This document shows positions 17,248 to 25,945 of a stretch of 64,000 nucleotides of DNA, piece by piece (position 1 is the first letter of the stretch; every line of letters starts with the position of its first letter). Made by a program: the position numbers and the translations under genes. The notes under the pieces are model-generated. The model was not told where the DNA came from. It worked only from the letters and a program-made list of their open reading frames with translations, and did not search any database. Source of the stretch: Candidatus Ulvibacter alkanivorans (lineage in GTDB: Bacteria > Bacteroidota > Bacteroidia > Flavobacteriales > Flavobacteriaceae); assembly GCF_003333325.1 (NCBI RefSeq), contig NZ_QOLC01000096.1, positions 31,033 through 95,032 on the forward strand, written 5' to 3'.

Positions 17248-19353
17248 TTATTTGGTCGCCGGCAATGCTAGTGTAAAGGTAGTTCCTTGCCCTTCTTTTG
17301 AAACAACGGTAAGTTCACCACCATGGGCCGTTACAATATCATAGCTAAGACTAAGGCCCAATCCTGTCCCTTCCCCTGTGGGCTTGGTGGTATAAAATGG
17401 TTGAAAGATCTTATCGATGATTTTCTTTGGAATCCCGTTCCCATTATCGGTCACTTCTATGCGGATCCAATTTTCCAATTTTTTGGTACGAACGCTAACT
17501 TCCGGTTTATAGTTTTTATCTGCTGTTGTTCGCGTCTGCTCCCTTACAGCGTAAAATGCATTGGTCACCAAATTTAACACAACCCTTCCCAGATCTTGAG
17601 GTACGGCTTGGATGGTATCGATCTTTTCGTCGTAATCGGTTACGAGATTCACATTAAAACTTTTATCCTTCGCGCGTAACCCATGATAGGATAGGCGCAG
17701 GTATTCATCGGCTAATTTATTAATGTTGACAGCTTCTCGCTCTCCGGTGTTCGTTCTACTGTGCTGCAACATCCCTTTTACAATTCCTTCGGCCCGTTGC
17801 CCGTGATGTAAGATCTTCTGCAGATTGGTATCTATATCTGAAATAAGTGCATTGATCTCTTCGGAATCTCCTTTTGCTATTTCTTCTTTCAATTCTTCAA
17901 TGAGTTCGGTGTTCACTTCGGAAAAGTTATTGACAAAATTCAACGGATTCTGGATTTCGTGTGCAATGCCCGCCGTGAGTTCTCCCAGTGATGCCATTTT
18001 TTCAGATTGAATGAGTTGCGCTTGCGCTGCTTTTAGGTCGGTGATCGATTTCGAAAGTGCCTTATTAGTTTCTTCTACGGTCTTGCGCTTTTCATCGAGC
18101 TCACGATTCAGTTTTGCCAAAGCCTGTCGCTTTCGCCTAATATTCCGAAGTGAAAAGAACATAAACAAAAGCAATCCTGCTAATAATATTCCGATACCGA
18201 TATAAAGAAACTGAATTTTGCGCTGGCGATCGATACGTTCCTGCTGCTCACTAATGGTAGCTTCCTTCTTATCGGTCTCATACTTGATTTGCAACTCAGA
18301 CTGCAATCTTTTAATGATCGATTGGTTATAGGCTTCACGTTCTCTTGTGTAGAGGATATCGTATTCTAACGATTTTTTATAATCTTCCAGCATCTCATAC
18401 GCAATGGAGGTATGCATGTAATTTTCCCAAAGGTTCTTTGTATTACCACTGGCCTTCATTATATCGATGGCTTGTAAAAGATAGGGAAGTGCGCTGCGGT
18501 ACTCCTCCTGCATTAGGTGAACATGCCCAATATTTCCCAAGGCCGCACTGTACATGCCGGAATTATTTATTTCACCTGCGGCAGTAAGGCTCGCCTTATA
18601 ATCTATCATGGCGTCATTAAATCGCTCTAGATATTTATAAATATTTCCTCTGGTATTCCTGCTGCTTATAAAATCGATATCGCTAATGTTGGCATCGATA
18701 AGAATAGCGACGGCCTTTTCGGCATTAGGTAAGGCTGCTTCAGGTTCTTCATTAAATAGCTGGTTGTTTGCTAAATAGCGATAGGCTTTGGCAAGGGTTC
18801 TTGGCTCATTTTTGTCCTCGAGCAATTGTATCGCATTTCTGGCATATTCCATGCCCTTGTCGTACACATCTTGATAATAAAAAAGGTCACTTAGCCTAAG
18901 ATACGCTTCCGCAGTACCCAACACATCCTCTTCAGCTTCATAAAGCTGTAATGCCTTTAGCGCATAAGGTTCTGCCTTGTTATATTGCGCTCTTGCCTTA
19001 TAACTATCTTCATACAATAAGTACGTTCTAGCCTCAAGACGTTTGTTGTTTAACTGTTTGGATAGGGCTTCAGACTTGTTCAAATAGAACAATGTAGAAT
19101 CGATCGTCTTGGCGCCTTGATGCCATTCTGCTAGTTCGAGATACGCTTGAATGCGTTCTACAGATTTTGCTTCCGAAGTGCGAACCGCTTCAAACATTCT
19201 TTTGCGAATCGCAGTAGAATCAATTGTATTACCATTTATATTCTTGACCCAACTTGGTAGACTATCTAAAACTACGGATTCCTCTTGGGTGTTTTGAGCG
19301 ACTATGTTTGGCACGAAAAGCGCCAAAGCACATAGAATTAGATAATATTTCAT
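17248..19353 (-). CDS. tetratricopeptide-repeat sensor histidine kinase
   Basis: A 701-residue protein. A signal peptide (to about residue 19, VPNIVAQ) leads to a periplasmic TPR array (about 60-340, with repeats such as AEAYLRLSDLFYYQ and GMYSAALGNIGHVHLMQ). One membrane segment follows near 375-395 (FLYIGIGILLAGLLLFMFF), then a coiled coil, then the DHp domain with the phospho-acceptor His in GIAHEIQNPLNFV, and a HATPase domain (NLVTNAFYAV; DNGNGIP; GTGLGLSLSYDIV). All catalytic boxes are intact. It has no receiver domain and no response regulator beside it, so it is an orphan kinase. TPR kinases of this layout are frequent in Bacteroidota. The input signal is unknown. Confidence 0.92.
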   Translation of the reverse strand: MKYYLILCALALFVPNIVAQNTQEESVVLDSLPSWVKNINGNTIDSTAIRKRMFEAVRTSEAKSVERIQAYLELAEWHQGAKTIDSTLFYLNKSEALSKQLNNKRLEARTYLLYEDSYKARAQYNKAEPYALKALQLYEAEEDVLGTAEAYLRLSDLFYYQDVYDKGMEYARNAIQLLEDKNEPRTLAKAYRYLANNQLFNEEPEAALPNAEKAVAILIDANISDIDFISSRNTRGNIYKYLERFNDAMIDYKASLTAAGEINNSGMYSAALGNIGHVHLMQEEYRSALPYLLQAIDIMKASGNTKNLWENYMHTSIAYEMLEDYKKSLEYDILYTREREAYNQSIIKRLQSELQIKYETDKKEATISEQQERIDRQRKIQFLYIGIGILLAGLLLFMFFSLRNIRRKRQALAKLNRELDEKRKTVEETNKALSKSITDLKAAQAQLIQSEKMASLGELTAGIAHEIQNPLNFVNNFSEVNTELIEELKEEIAKGDSEEINALISDIDTNLQKILHHGQRAEGIVKGMLQHSRTNTGEREAVNINKLADEYLRLSYHGLRAKDKSFNVNLVTDYDEKIDTIQAVPQDLGRVVLNLVTNAFYAVREQTRTTADKNYKPEVSVRTKKLENWIRIEVTDNGNGIPKKIIDKIFQPFYTTKPTGEGTGLGLSLSYDIVTAHGGELTVVSKEGQGTTFTLALPATK

Positions 19354-19415
19354 ACCGGAAGCTTTTGATTAGCAGCCCTCTAAAGGTATGAAATTAAGTG
19401 GATTAAATAATTCGA

Positions 19416-19832
19416 TTACAGATTTTGAGCAACGAAGGTCTTACAATAGTCTTTAATTTGATCTCGAGTCTTGGCAAATGCTTTTTTAACTTCAACATTA
19501 GTTCCTGAAAGTTTTGAGGGATCACTAAAGTTTTGGTGCAATCGTTTGGCATTAGGTGCCGGGATAAATGGGCAGTTCTCGTTGGCGTGGTCACAAACGG
19601 TAATAATAAAATCCCAGTCGATATCTTCGTATTCATCCACGTGGTTTGAGCTGTGGTTAGAAATATCGATCCCGTCCTCGGCCATCGTGGCCACCGCTTT
19701 CTGGTTTAACCCATGTGTTTCAATTCCGGCACTGTAAACGGCCGCGCGATTACCGGCAAAATGATCGAGGTATCCGTGAGCCATCTGACTTCTACAACTA
19801 TTTCCGGTGCAAAGTACAAGTATATTTTTCAT
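19416..19832 (-). CDS. arsC: arsenate reductase / low-molecular-weight protein tyrosine phosphatase family
   Basis: A 138-residue LMW-PTP fold protein. The P-loop LCTGNSCRSQMAHGYL gives the C-x5-R catalytic signature. ICDHANENCPFIP around residue 83 supplies the extra cysteines used by thioredoxin-coupled arsenate reductases, and a Cys near the C-terminus (YCKTF) may be the third redox Cys. It is encoded directly after an ArsR regulator and a DUF6428 gene, which supports arsenate reduction to arsenite over protein dephosphorylation. It is the last gene of the operon, and no arsenite efflux gene follows. Confidence 0.88.
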   Translation of the reverse strand: MKNILVLCTGNSCRSQMAHGYLDHFAGNRAAVYSAGIETHGLNQKAVATMAEDGIDISNHSSNHVDEYEDIDWDFIITVCDHANENCPFIPAPNAKRLHQNFSDPSKLSGTNVEVKKAFAKTRDQIKDYCKTFVAQNL

Positions 19833-19844
19833 CGTATATATTTT

Positions 19845-20336
19845 TTAACAACATCCACTATCTGGTGTACAACAGCTTGTTTCGGCTACCATCGTTTTTT
19901 CTGAAGGCAGGCCACAAGCTTCTTTTGCTTTACACTCTGTTTTCTGAATCGCTAAATTAAGTCTCAATTCGGAACCGTATATTTCATAATCATTAACAAA
20001 AAGTTGCGCTGTATGAAATTCTTCATTTCCATATTCAAAACGTACTTCGGAAGCAGAATCATACGATCGCAGACGTCCTACTTTTTTTAATATTCCCAAT
20101 GCTTTTAACGCACTCATTCCTTCGGTTTTATTTACTTCGGAAGGAGCCTCCCACAGCTGAATGATAGTTTCGTTCCAAGCATCTGTTCGCGCCCCACAAT
20201 CGACCGAGTCAATTTGAAGGTGTTTTACTTCTGTTATGTGGTAGTTCTTACCAACGAATTTGTTGGTGTCGTATTGAAACATGAGTTCTTTTCCAGAGTG
20301 GGTTTCTAATAATGATAAGAGTTCTTGTATTTGCAT
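19845..20336 (-). CDS. DUF6428 family protein (arsenic operon)
   Basis: A 163-residue soluble protein that I recognise as the DUF6428 type that sits between arsR and arsC in Flavobacteriia. It has no signal peptide. The body is mixed alpha/beta (ELMFQYDTNKFVGKNYHI; VSDCGAR-like VDCGARTDAW; IQLWEAP). The C-terminus is unusually cysteine-rich, ending ETSCCTPDSGCC, with other Cys at KAKEACGLPS, which would suit thiol binding of As(III). Binding is inference from these cysteines and from the context. It lies 4 bases after arsR and 12 before arsC. Confidence 0.82.
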   Translation of the reverse strand: MQIQELLSLLETHSGKELMFQYDTNKFVGKNYHITEVKHLQIDSVDCGARTDAWNETIIQLWEAPSEVNKTEGMSALKALGILKKVGRLRSYDSASEVRFEYGNEEFHTAQLFVNDYEIYGSELRLNLAIQKTECKAKEACGLPSEKTMVAETSCCTPDSGCC

Positions 20337-20340
20337 AGTA

Positions 20341-20676
20341 TTAAATAGTTGGAGAACAACATTTTTGTTCGGTGGTTTCGAAAAAATTATGAAATAGTTC
20401 TTTAAGGTCGCACAACCTCGATTTATTAATAAAATATAACTGGTTCTTACCTTTGAACCTACTTTGTAACAGCCCTGCCTTTTTTATTACTTGCAGATGC
20501 TGTGATGTGGTTGGCTGCGAGAGTCGGATCTTTTCGGCTATATCTTTGCACAAGCAACCTTCACAATCGCCTATATAGCTTAGAATGGATACACGCGCAG
20601 GGTGTGACAGCACTTTTGCCAGTGCTGCTAATCGGTTTTCTTCGGCTGTATGTAAAAAATTCTTTGAGGCTCCCAT
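20341..20676 (-). CDS. arsR: ArsR/SmtB family metalloregulator
   Basis: A winged-helix repressor of 111 residues. RLAALAKVLSHPARVSIL is the ArsR-family opening helix pair, and LSQPTTSQHLQVIKKAGLL is the recognition helix. The inducer site is probably the cysteines in GDCEGCLCKDIAEKI at the alpha-3 position, as in As(III)-sensing ArsR, with two more Cys at the C-terminus (QKCCSPTI). I chose the ATG at 20676 (MGASKNFLHTAEEN); an in-frame ATG at 20700 adds MLLLKQVA and is possible. It is the first gene of arsR-DUF6428-arsC and probably represses its own operon through the palindrome at 20733-20749. Confidence 0.9.
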   Translation of the reverse strand: MGASKNFLHTAEENRLAALAKVLSHPARVSILSYIGDCEGCLCKDIAEKIRLSQPTTSQHLQVIKKAGLLQSRFKGKNQLYFINKSRLCDLKELFHNFFETTEQKCCSPTI

Positions 20677-20732
20677 AGCGACCTGTTTTAACAATAGCAT
20701 ACAATAGGATGTTTAAAACTAGACCCCTATAA

Positions 20733-20749
20733 GTATATTGCAATATTAC
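20733..20749. promoter_or_regulatory. probable ArsR operator
   Basis: GTATATTGCAATATTAC is a 17-base near-palindrome centred on ATTGCAAT, within 60 bases upstream of the arsR start. A/T-rich dyads in this position are typical ArsR/SmtB operators. Binding is inferred. Confidence 0.5.
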
Positions 20750-20761
20750 GATATTATACCT

Positions 20762-20804
20762 AAAAAACAATAGCTTTCAGCATAAATCCTTGCTAAAAGC
20801 TATT
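20762..20804 (-). terminator. rho-independent terminator after the TM2 gene at 20813
   Basis: On the minus strand, a 14-base stem (AATAGCTTTTAGCA with TGCTGAAAGCTATT, one G-T wobble), an 8-base loop, then GTTTTTT. It starts 8 bases after the gene's stop. Confidence 0.85.
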
Positions 20805-20812
20805 CAGTTTCT

Positions 20813-21211
20813 CTAGAACCAAGGTTTCTTACCTACTTGGTAGGTGTTGTAAAACTCCTCGTCACTTTTGGTCAAATAGATAATTCCTTCAATTAGCCCT
20901 ATAATCCCAGGAATGTACATTGTAAACGCCCCAATAATTATACAGGTTAAAGGCAATGAAACTAAAAAGATTCCTAACAAGATGATGCCCTCTTTGTTAT
21001 ACCCTAGTATAAACTTATGAACACCAAAAGTTCCTAAGAAAATGGCTAACAAACCGGCGAGCATTTTTTTATTATCGGCACTGTTCGTTACCTCATTCCA
21101 GCTCTCCTTAAATTCGTTGGCAGTGTTTTTAGCTTCTTTCTCAAAAGAATCTGAAGAATCATCCGTTTGCTTTTTAGTACTGTCGAACTCTTCGTTGGTA
21201 TTTTGCTCCAT
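20813..21211 (-). CDS. TM2 domain-containing membrane protein
   Basis: A 132-residue protein: an acidic/charged N-terminal half (about 1-45, many S, E, K and N) and a C-terminal TM2 domain. KKMLAGLLAIFLGTFGVHKFILG is the first helix and conserved G-x-H-K/R-F-Y/I-L-G turn, and IIGLIEGIIYLTKSDEEFYN closes the second. It is a paralogue of the neighbouring 21229-21591 gene, but carries an extra hydrophobic stretch (LVSLPLTCIIIGAFTMYIPG) between the helices. TM2 proteins have no single known function. The 17-base gap to the paralogue suggests co-transcription. Confidence 0.85.
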   Translation of the reverse strand: MEQNTNEEFDSTKKQTDDSSDSFEKEAKNTANEFKESWNEVTNSADNKKMLAGLLAIFLGTFGVHKFILGYNKEGIILLGIFLVSLPLTCIIIGAFTMYIPGIIGLIEGIIYLTKSDEEFYNTYQVGKKPWF

Positions 21212-21228
21212 GTTACTGTTTTTTTAAA

Positions 21229-21591
21229 TTAGAACCAGCCCTTTTTACCTACTTGGTACGTTTGGTAGAACTCTTCGTCACTCTTGGTTAAATAAATAAT
21301 TCCTACTATCAACCCTATAATACCACCAATTCCACAAGTAACGATGGTAATCACAATTTGAATAATACCTTCTTGCGTATAGCCAAGTATAAACTTATGA
21401 ATTCCCAGAGAGCCTATTACGATAGCTAAAATTCCGGCGATCATCTTTTTATTCTCCTCACTGTGAGTAACCTCATTCCAGCCTTCTTTAAAATCTTTGG
21501 CCGAACTCTTTGCTTCATTTCCTAGGTTGTCTGCACTGTCTTCCATACGTTTTTTAGTGCTGTCATATTCGTTATTTGTATTCTCTTCCAT
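21229..21591 (-). CDS. TM2 domain-containing membrane protein (paralogue)
   Basis: A 120-residue protein with the same plan as its downstream neighbour: a charged N-terminus (SADNLGNEAKSSAKDFKEGW) and a C-terminal TM2 pair with GSLGIHKFILGYTQEG. The last ~25 residues, IYLTKSDEEFYQTYQVGKK, are nearly identical between the two, which shows a tandem duplication. It is the first gene of the pair, with a TACATTTG promoter box 25 bases upstream of the start codon. Confidence 0.85.
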   Translation of the reverse strand: MEENTNNEYDSTKKRMEDSADNLGNEAKSSAKDFKEGWNEVTHSEENKKMIAGILAIVIGSLGIHKFILGYTQEGIIQIVITIVTCGIGGIIGLIVGIIYLTKSDEEFYQTYQVGKKGWF

Positions 21592-21615
21592 GTTGGTTTT
21601 GGTTTAGTTGTTTTT

Positions 21616-21623
21616 CAAATGTA
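21616..21623 (-). promoter_or_regulatory. -7 promoter box TACATTTG for the TM2 gene pair
   Basis: An exact TAnnTTTG match on the minus strand, 25 bases before the ATG at 21591. Confidence 0.6.
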
Positions 21624-21668
21624 AAAATTTTTAATTAGCTCTAAGTCATCCTACTCTCACAATTTTTC

Positions 21669-22055
21669 CTACAAGAACGCTTTGTCTACCGGTTCCCATA
21701 GTTCAATTTTGTTTCCTTCGGGGTCAAGAATCCAACCAAACTTGCCGTAATCGTATTCCTCAATCTCCCCTAGAACGGTTACCCCTTCATCTTTTAAGAT
21801 TGCTAATAATTCGACTAAATTTTCCACTCGAAAATTCATCATAAACTCCTTTTTACTCGGATCGAAATACTTCGTTTCCTCTTTAAACGGACTCCATTGT
21901 GTGCTACATTTATTTCCCACTTCATCCTGCCACCAAAAAGTACATCCATACGCATCGGTGTTCAGCCCTAAATGTTTTCCATACCAATCTTTGATGGCAT
22001 CGGGATCTTTGGTCTTAAAAAAAAATCCACCTAATCCTGTTACTCGCTTTTTCAT
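21669..22055 (-). CDS. VOC family (glyoxalase-like) protein
   Basis: A 128-residue vicinal-oxygen-chelate protein with two beta-alpha-beta-beta-beta units. The first holds FFFKTKDPDAIKDWYGKHLGL and the second YDYGKFGWILDPEGNKIELWEP, whose final E-L-W strand gives the usual metal-ligand Glu. FWWQDE fills the centre. Proteins of this type are often annotated as glyoxalase/bleomycin-resistance-like, but the substrate is unknown. It lies one base after the dehydrogenase gene, so the two probably share a message. Confidence 0.85.
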   Translation of the reverse strand: MKKRVTGLGGFFFKTKDPDAIKDWYGKHLGLNTDAYGCTFWWQDEVGNKCSTQWSPFKEETKYFDPSKKEFMMNFRVENLVELLAILKDEGVTVLGEIEEYDYGKFGWILDPEGNKIELWEPVDKAFL

Positions 22056-22056
22056 C

Positions 22057-23013
22057 CTACTGTTTTTTTTCTGAAAATTGATTTTTAAACTGAATGATCT
22101 TCTCGACGATCACCTGTGCTAATTTTTGCTTGCTCTCTACTGTCCATCCCGCCACATGCGGACTTAACACTACATTGTCCATTTCTAATAATTCCTGAAA
22201 TGCCTTCGGAAGCGTTTTAGAAAACAACGACTCAAACGATGCTTTTTCATATTCTAACACGTCCAATCCTGCTCCTAAAATCTTCCCGTTCTTCAGTGCA
22301 TCCAACAAGTCGCTGGTAACAACACTCTTGCCACGAGCCGTATTTATAAACCAAAACGGCTTGCTAAAAGCCGCAATAAAATCACTGTTAATCATAGCGT
22401 TGGTCTCCGGTGTCAACGGTGTGTGCAAACTCAACACATCGGCCATTTCTTGAAGGGTACGCAACGAGACCTGCGTGGCATTTCGATCACCTACCTCATC
22501 CTTAATATCATAACATACTACTGTACAGTCGAATCCTTGCAGTTTTTTTGCAAATGCTTTCCCCATGTTTCCGTAGCCAATAATACCAACAGTCTTACCA
22601 TCTAATTCTACACCTCGATTCTTTTCTCGATTCCATTGACCGTTCCTTACCTCTTTATCGGCTTGATTCAAGTTGTTGAACAACGATAACAACATTCCTA
22701 ATGCATGTTCTCCTACTGCATTTCTATTGCCTTCAGGTGCTGCAATAAGATGAACCCCATTTTTCTCAGCATAGGCAAGATCGATATTCTCCAATCCGGC
22801 CCCTACTCTCGCAATAAACTTTAGCTTTTTTCCGGCATCCAAAAATGATCTATCAATAGTAAACCTACTGCGAATTACAATACCATCGTAGGCATGAAGC
22901 TGAGCTTCTACAGTTTCTTTAGAATCACTGTAGGCTTCCACGTTCTCAAATCCCGCTTTAGCGAGTTGCTCGAGCAATATCGAATGGTTCTTATCTAAAT
23001 GAAGAATTCTCAC
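22057..23013 (-). CDS. D-2-hydroxyacid dehydrogenase (phosphoglycerate dehydrogenase-like)
   Basis: A 318-residue NAD-dependent dehydrogenase. GIIGYGNMGKAFAKKL is the Rossmann G-x-G-x-x-G loop, and the catalytic set is intact: Arg in NTARGKSV, Glu in LDVLEYEKA, His in LSPHVAGWT. It lacks the ACT domain of long SerA proteins, so it belongs to the short phosphoglycerate/hydroxypyruvate/lactate dehydrogenase group. The substrate may be 3-phosphoglycerate or another D-2-hydroxyacid. It lies between a cupin gene (3-base gap) and the VOC gene. Confidence 0.9.
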   Translation of the reverse strand: MRILHLDKNHSILLEQLAKAGFENVEAYSDSKETVEAQLHAYDGIVIRSRFTIDRSFLDAGKKLKFIARVGAGLENIDLAYAEKNGVHLIAAPEGNRNAVGEHALGMLLSLFNNLNQADKEVRNGQWNREKNRGVELDGKTVGIIGYGNMGKAFAKKLQGFDCTVVCYDIKDEVGDRNATQVSLRTLQEMADVLSLHTPLTPETNAMINSDFIAAFSKPFWFINTARGKSVVTSDLLDALKNGKILGAGLDVLEYEKASFESLFSKTLPKAFQELLEMDNVVLSPHVAGWTVESKQKLAQVIVEKIIQFKNQFSEKKQ

Positions 23014-23016
23014 CTC

Positions 23017-23382
23017 TTATATTTTTGGATAACTGGTTTGAGTGCGTTCATGATCTACATCACCGGTATGTTTGGTCGCTAACTTCTCAAAGAGCAATAC
23101 ACACACTTCTTTATCTCCTTGGGACTTCGGACAATGTTCTACACCTTTAGGGACCACAATGATCTCTCCTTGTCTTACAATTTCAACCCTATCTCGAAAA
23201 TGCATTTCTAATGTTCCCTTCTGAACAAGGAATAATTCATCTTCCTCCTCATGTTTGTGCCACACAAACTCACCTTGAAGTTTGGCCAGTAGTACCTGCA
23301 TATCGTCTACGACAGCTATTTGATGGGGATGCCATTGTTTGTTGAATTTTGAAAATTTCTCGTTTACGTTTATCGGTTTCAA
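23017..23382 (-). CDS. cupin domain protein
   Basis: A single-domain cupin with both motifs: GEFVWHKHEEEDELFLVQKG (metal-binding His-His-Glu) and PKGVEHCP (final His). The best start is the TTG at 23382, giving 121 residues that open LKPINVNEKFSKFNKQW, the usual beginning of this family. The only upstream in-frame ATG (23451) would overlap the thioesterase gene by 59 bases and add a basic segment unlike the family. Small cupins of this type bind a metal and may be enzymes or storage proteins; no substrate can be inferred. Co-transcribed with its neighbours. Confidence 0.85.
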   Translation of the reverse strand: MKPINVNEKFSKFNKQWHPHQIAVVDDMQVLLAKLQGEFVWHKHEEEDELFLVQKGTLEMHFRDRVEIVRQGEIIVVPKGVEHCPKSQGDKEVCVLLFEKLATKHTGDVDHERTQTSYPKI

Positions 23383-23392
23383 TAGCTTATAT

Positions 23393-23785
23393 TTAGACAA
23401 ATAAGGTACATATTTCTTCGGAAATTTTTGACGGACGATGTGTTTTTGCATTCACAAAGCACCAAACCGAACTCGCCTCTACGATCGTTTTACCATCACT
23501 GGGGCGTTCGATCCTATAACTGCGTTCACTTTTTACGCCTTCGGCAGAGCGAACCCAGGTGCTAATCGATAAGGTTTCCCCTTGAAAGGACGGATTCTTA
23601 TAAGCTATCGTGTGCTCTAGTACAACCCAAACATGGTCTTCTCTTGTAGATGGATCCGTTTTTGCGATCCAGTGTTTTTCAGCTATATCGATACACCATT
23701 GTAGATATGTGACATTGTTTACATGTCCATTGTGATCGATGGCCGATTTGGGAACCCTAAATGTTTCAGAATAAATTTTCTTCAA
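23393..23785 (-). CDS. acyl-CoA thioesterase (4HBT hotdog fold)
   Basis: A 130-residue hotdog-fold protein. It opens with the typical FRVPKSAIDHNGHVNNVTYL, where Asp in D-H-N-G-H-V-N-N is the catalytic residue of 4-hydroxybenzoyl-CoA-like thioesterases, and the middle strand is GETLSISTWVRSAEG. It hydrolyses an acyl-CoA thioester, but the chain length is unknown. Its start overlaps the mgtE stop by four bases (ATGA), so it is probably co-translated after mgtE, although the functions seem unrelated. Confidence 0.87.
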   Translation of the reverse strand: MKKIYSETFRVPKSAIDHNGHVNNVTYLQWCIDIAEKHWIAKTDPSTREDHVWVVLEHTIAYKNPSFQGETLSISTWVRSAEGVKSERSYRIERPSDGKTIVEASSVWCFVNAKTHRPSKISEEICTLFV

Positions 23786-25131
23786 AATCCAAGCACAACT
23801 TTTGAGATATAAAAGAACAGAAAAATTCCGAAGATATCATTGCTGGTAGTGATAAAAGGCCCTGTGGCAATTGCCGGGTCTATTCCTCGTTTGTCTAGAA
23901 TTATAGGAACAAACGTACCAATTAGGGCGGCGACAATGATCACCGATAACATGGAAGCAGCTATGGTAATACTTACCAATTGTTCTTGCCCAACAATGGT
24001 TCCAAAAATAATTACTAAAAGTCCTAATGCAGTTCCGTTAATAAGTGCCAAGCCAACTTCTTTCACCAATCGATTGAACAAACTCCCTTTCACATTGTCA
24101 TTAGCGAGTCCTTGCACAATGATCGCACTCGATTGCACCCCGACATTTCCTGCCATTGCAGCAATAAGAGGAGTAAAAAAGAAAAGAATGGGAAATTGCT
24201 CTAAGGCCTCTTCAAATCCTTGCATGATGTAGACACTCCCCAAACCACCAAACAGCCCTAATACCAACCAAGGCAAGCGGGCGCGGGTGAGTTCCCAAAC
24301 GCTATCATCGGCTTCGACGACTTGAGAGATACCGGCTGCCATCTGGTAATCCTTTTCAGCTTCATCTTTTATAAAATCAACAATATCGTCTATGGTTATA
24401 CGTCCCACTAATATGCCTTCCTCATCGATCACAGGAATCGCCTCTAGGTCATACTTTTGCATAATACGCGCTACTTCCTCATTTTCGGTATGTACGGTTA
24501 CATAATCTACCTTAGGGATGAACACTTCACTAATATGTGCTTTTTCCGAAGCGGTCAAAAGATCTTTTAAGGACAACCTTCCTGTTAATTTTCCTTCTTT
24601 ATTGGTTACATAGATAGAATGTACCCGAGTTACATTTTTAGCTTGTCGCCGCATTTCACGCACGCATCCTGCGACGGTCCAGGTTTCTTTTACACGAACC
24701 AATTCTTTTGCCATAAGCGCACCGGCCGTATCTTCATCGTACTTTAAAAGATCGACAATATCGGCAGCATGGTCTTCGTCAACGATCTGACCAATTACCT
24801 TTTGTTGGATATCGTCATCCAGTTCGGCGATAATATCGGCAGCATCATCGGTATCAAGTTCTTCTAATTCTTCTGCGATCTCCTTAGGAGATAAGCGGTC
24901 TAATATCTTTTCACGCACATCATCGTCCAGCTCCATTAACGCTTCCGAAGTGATCACCGTCTCCAGCAACTTAATTAAATACGTTGCCTCGTCGCTATTA
25001 AGCTCTTCTAAGATCTCGGCTATGTCGGCAAAGTGAAAATCTTGTAATAACTCACGTAAAGCATTTCCATCCTTAATGGCGATGAGCTGCTCTATCTGTT
25101 CAAGAAAATCAGTCGTGAGTTGAAATGGCAT
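23782..25131 (-). CDS. mgtE: magnesium transporter MgtE
   Basis: A 449-residue Mg2+ channel/transporter with the full MgtE layout. The acidic N-domain (about 1-130) is built from helical repeats such as [21 protein letters not shown]. Two CBS domains follow (about 135-255; [19 protein letters not shown] and [17 protein letters not shown]), then five membrane helices with [20 protein letters not shown], the pore-lining signature. The N and CBS domains gate the channel in response to cytosolic Mg2+. It overlaps rsmA upstream by 23 bases and the thioesterase by four. Confidence 0.95.
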   Translation of the reverse strand: MPFQLTTDFLEQIEQLIAIKDGNALRELLQDFHFADIAEILEELNSDEATYLIKLLETVITSEALMELDDDVREKILDRLSPKEIAEELEELDTDDAADIIAELDDDIQQKVIGQIVDEDHAADIVDLLKYDEDTAGALMAKELVRVKETWTVAGCVREMRRQAKNVTRVHSIYVTNKEGKLTGRLSLKDLLTASEKAHISEVFIPKVDYVTVHTENEEVARIMQKYDLEAIPVIDEEGILVGRITIDDIVDFIKDEAEKDYQMAAGISQVVEADDSVWELTRARLPWLVLGLFGGLGSVYIMQGFEEALEQFPILFFFTPLIAAMAGNVGVQSSAIIVQGLANDNVKGSLFNRLVKEVGLALINGTALGLLVIIFGTIVGQEQLVSITIAASMLSVIIVAALIGTFVPIILDKRGIDPAIATGPFITTSNDIFGIFLFFYISKVVLGF

Positions 25132-25945
25132 CGTCGGCTAGTTTTTGGGTTAGCGCAATAAACTGTGCAACCGAAAGTTGTTCCGGGCGCTTTCCAAAGA
25201 TAGCATCTTCTTTTATTTTAGGCGAAAGATTAAAGCTTTTTAAACTGTTTCGCAATGTTTTTCTTCGCTGCTGAAACGCAGTTTTAACGACCTTAAAAAA
25301 GAAAGCGTCCGATACTGGTAACGAATAGTCCTTTTTTCGCAGCAAACGCAGTACACCACTATCTACTTTTGGTGGCGGATTAAAAACACCGGGGGAAACT
25401 GTAAATAAATATTCGGCCTCGTAAAAAGCCTGTGTAAGTACCGAGAGGATCCCATACGTCTTACTTCCCTCCTTTTCACAAATTCGCTGTGCTACTTCTT
25501 TCTGAAACATTCCCGAAAATTCAGGAATCTGATCGCGATATTCGAGCATCTTAAATACGATCTGTGTAGAAATGTTGTACGGAAAATTACCGGTGATCGC
25601 AAAAGGCTCATCTCCGAAGATCTCCCTAAGATCGGTCTTTAAAAAATCGGCTTCCAATACTTGTAAATTGGAATGTTGGTATTCAGCTTCTAGGTAGGTG
25701 ACCGACTCACTGTCTAATTCCATCGCCACTACATCAACCTCTTTTTCAATTAGATATTTTGTTAGCACGCCCATCCCCGGGCCTACTTCCAACACGTTCG
25801 AATATCCTTGGAATTGTAACGTATCGCCTATTTTTCGTGCGATGTGTTCGTCATGTAAAAAATGTTGACCTAAATGCTTTTTTGGGCGAACACGCCCTCC
25901 TGATTTCCCTTCGGAAGAACTGTCATTTTGATTTTTACTGCTCAT
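25109..25945 (-). CDS. rsmA: 16S rRNA dimethyladenosine transferase RsmA/KsgA
   Basis: A 278-residue methyltransferase that dimethylates the two adjacent adenines in helix 45 of 16S rRNA. The SAM site is [14 protein letters not shown], the catalytic motif is GNFPYNIS (N-x-P-Y variant), and the substrate region has [12 protein letters not shown]. The N-terminus has an extra 20 polar residues before [13 protein letters not shown], the normal family start; an alternative start may lie nearer that motif. It overlaps DUF4286 by 11 bases and mgtE by 23. Confidence 0.96.
   Translation of the reverse strand: MSSKNQNDSSSEGKSGGRVRPKKHLGQHFLHDEHIARKIGDTLQFQGYSNVLEVGPGMGVLTKYLIEKEVDVVAMELDSESVTYLEAEYQHSNLQVLEADFLKTDLREIFGDEPFAITGNFPYNISTQIVFKMLEYRDQIPEFSGMFQKEVAQRICEKEGSKTYGILSVLTQAFYEAEYLFTVSPGVFNPPPKVDSGVLRLLRKKDYSLPVSDAFFFKVVKTAFQQRRKTLRNSLKSFNLSPKIKEDAIFGKRPEQLSVAQFIALTQKLADDAISTHD

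Noticed and set aside
23840-24232. A 130-codon plus-strand frame inside mgtE
   Set aside because: Antisense to the membrane region of mgtE; hydrophobic composition is copied from the complementary strand and no motif is present.
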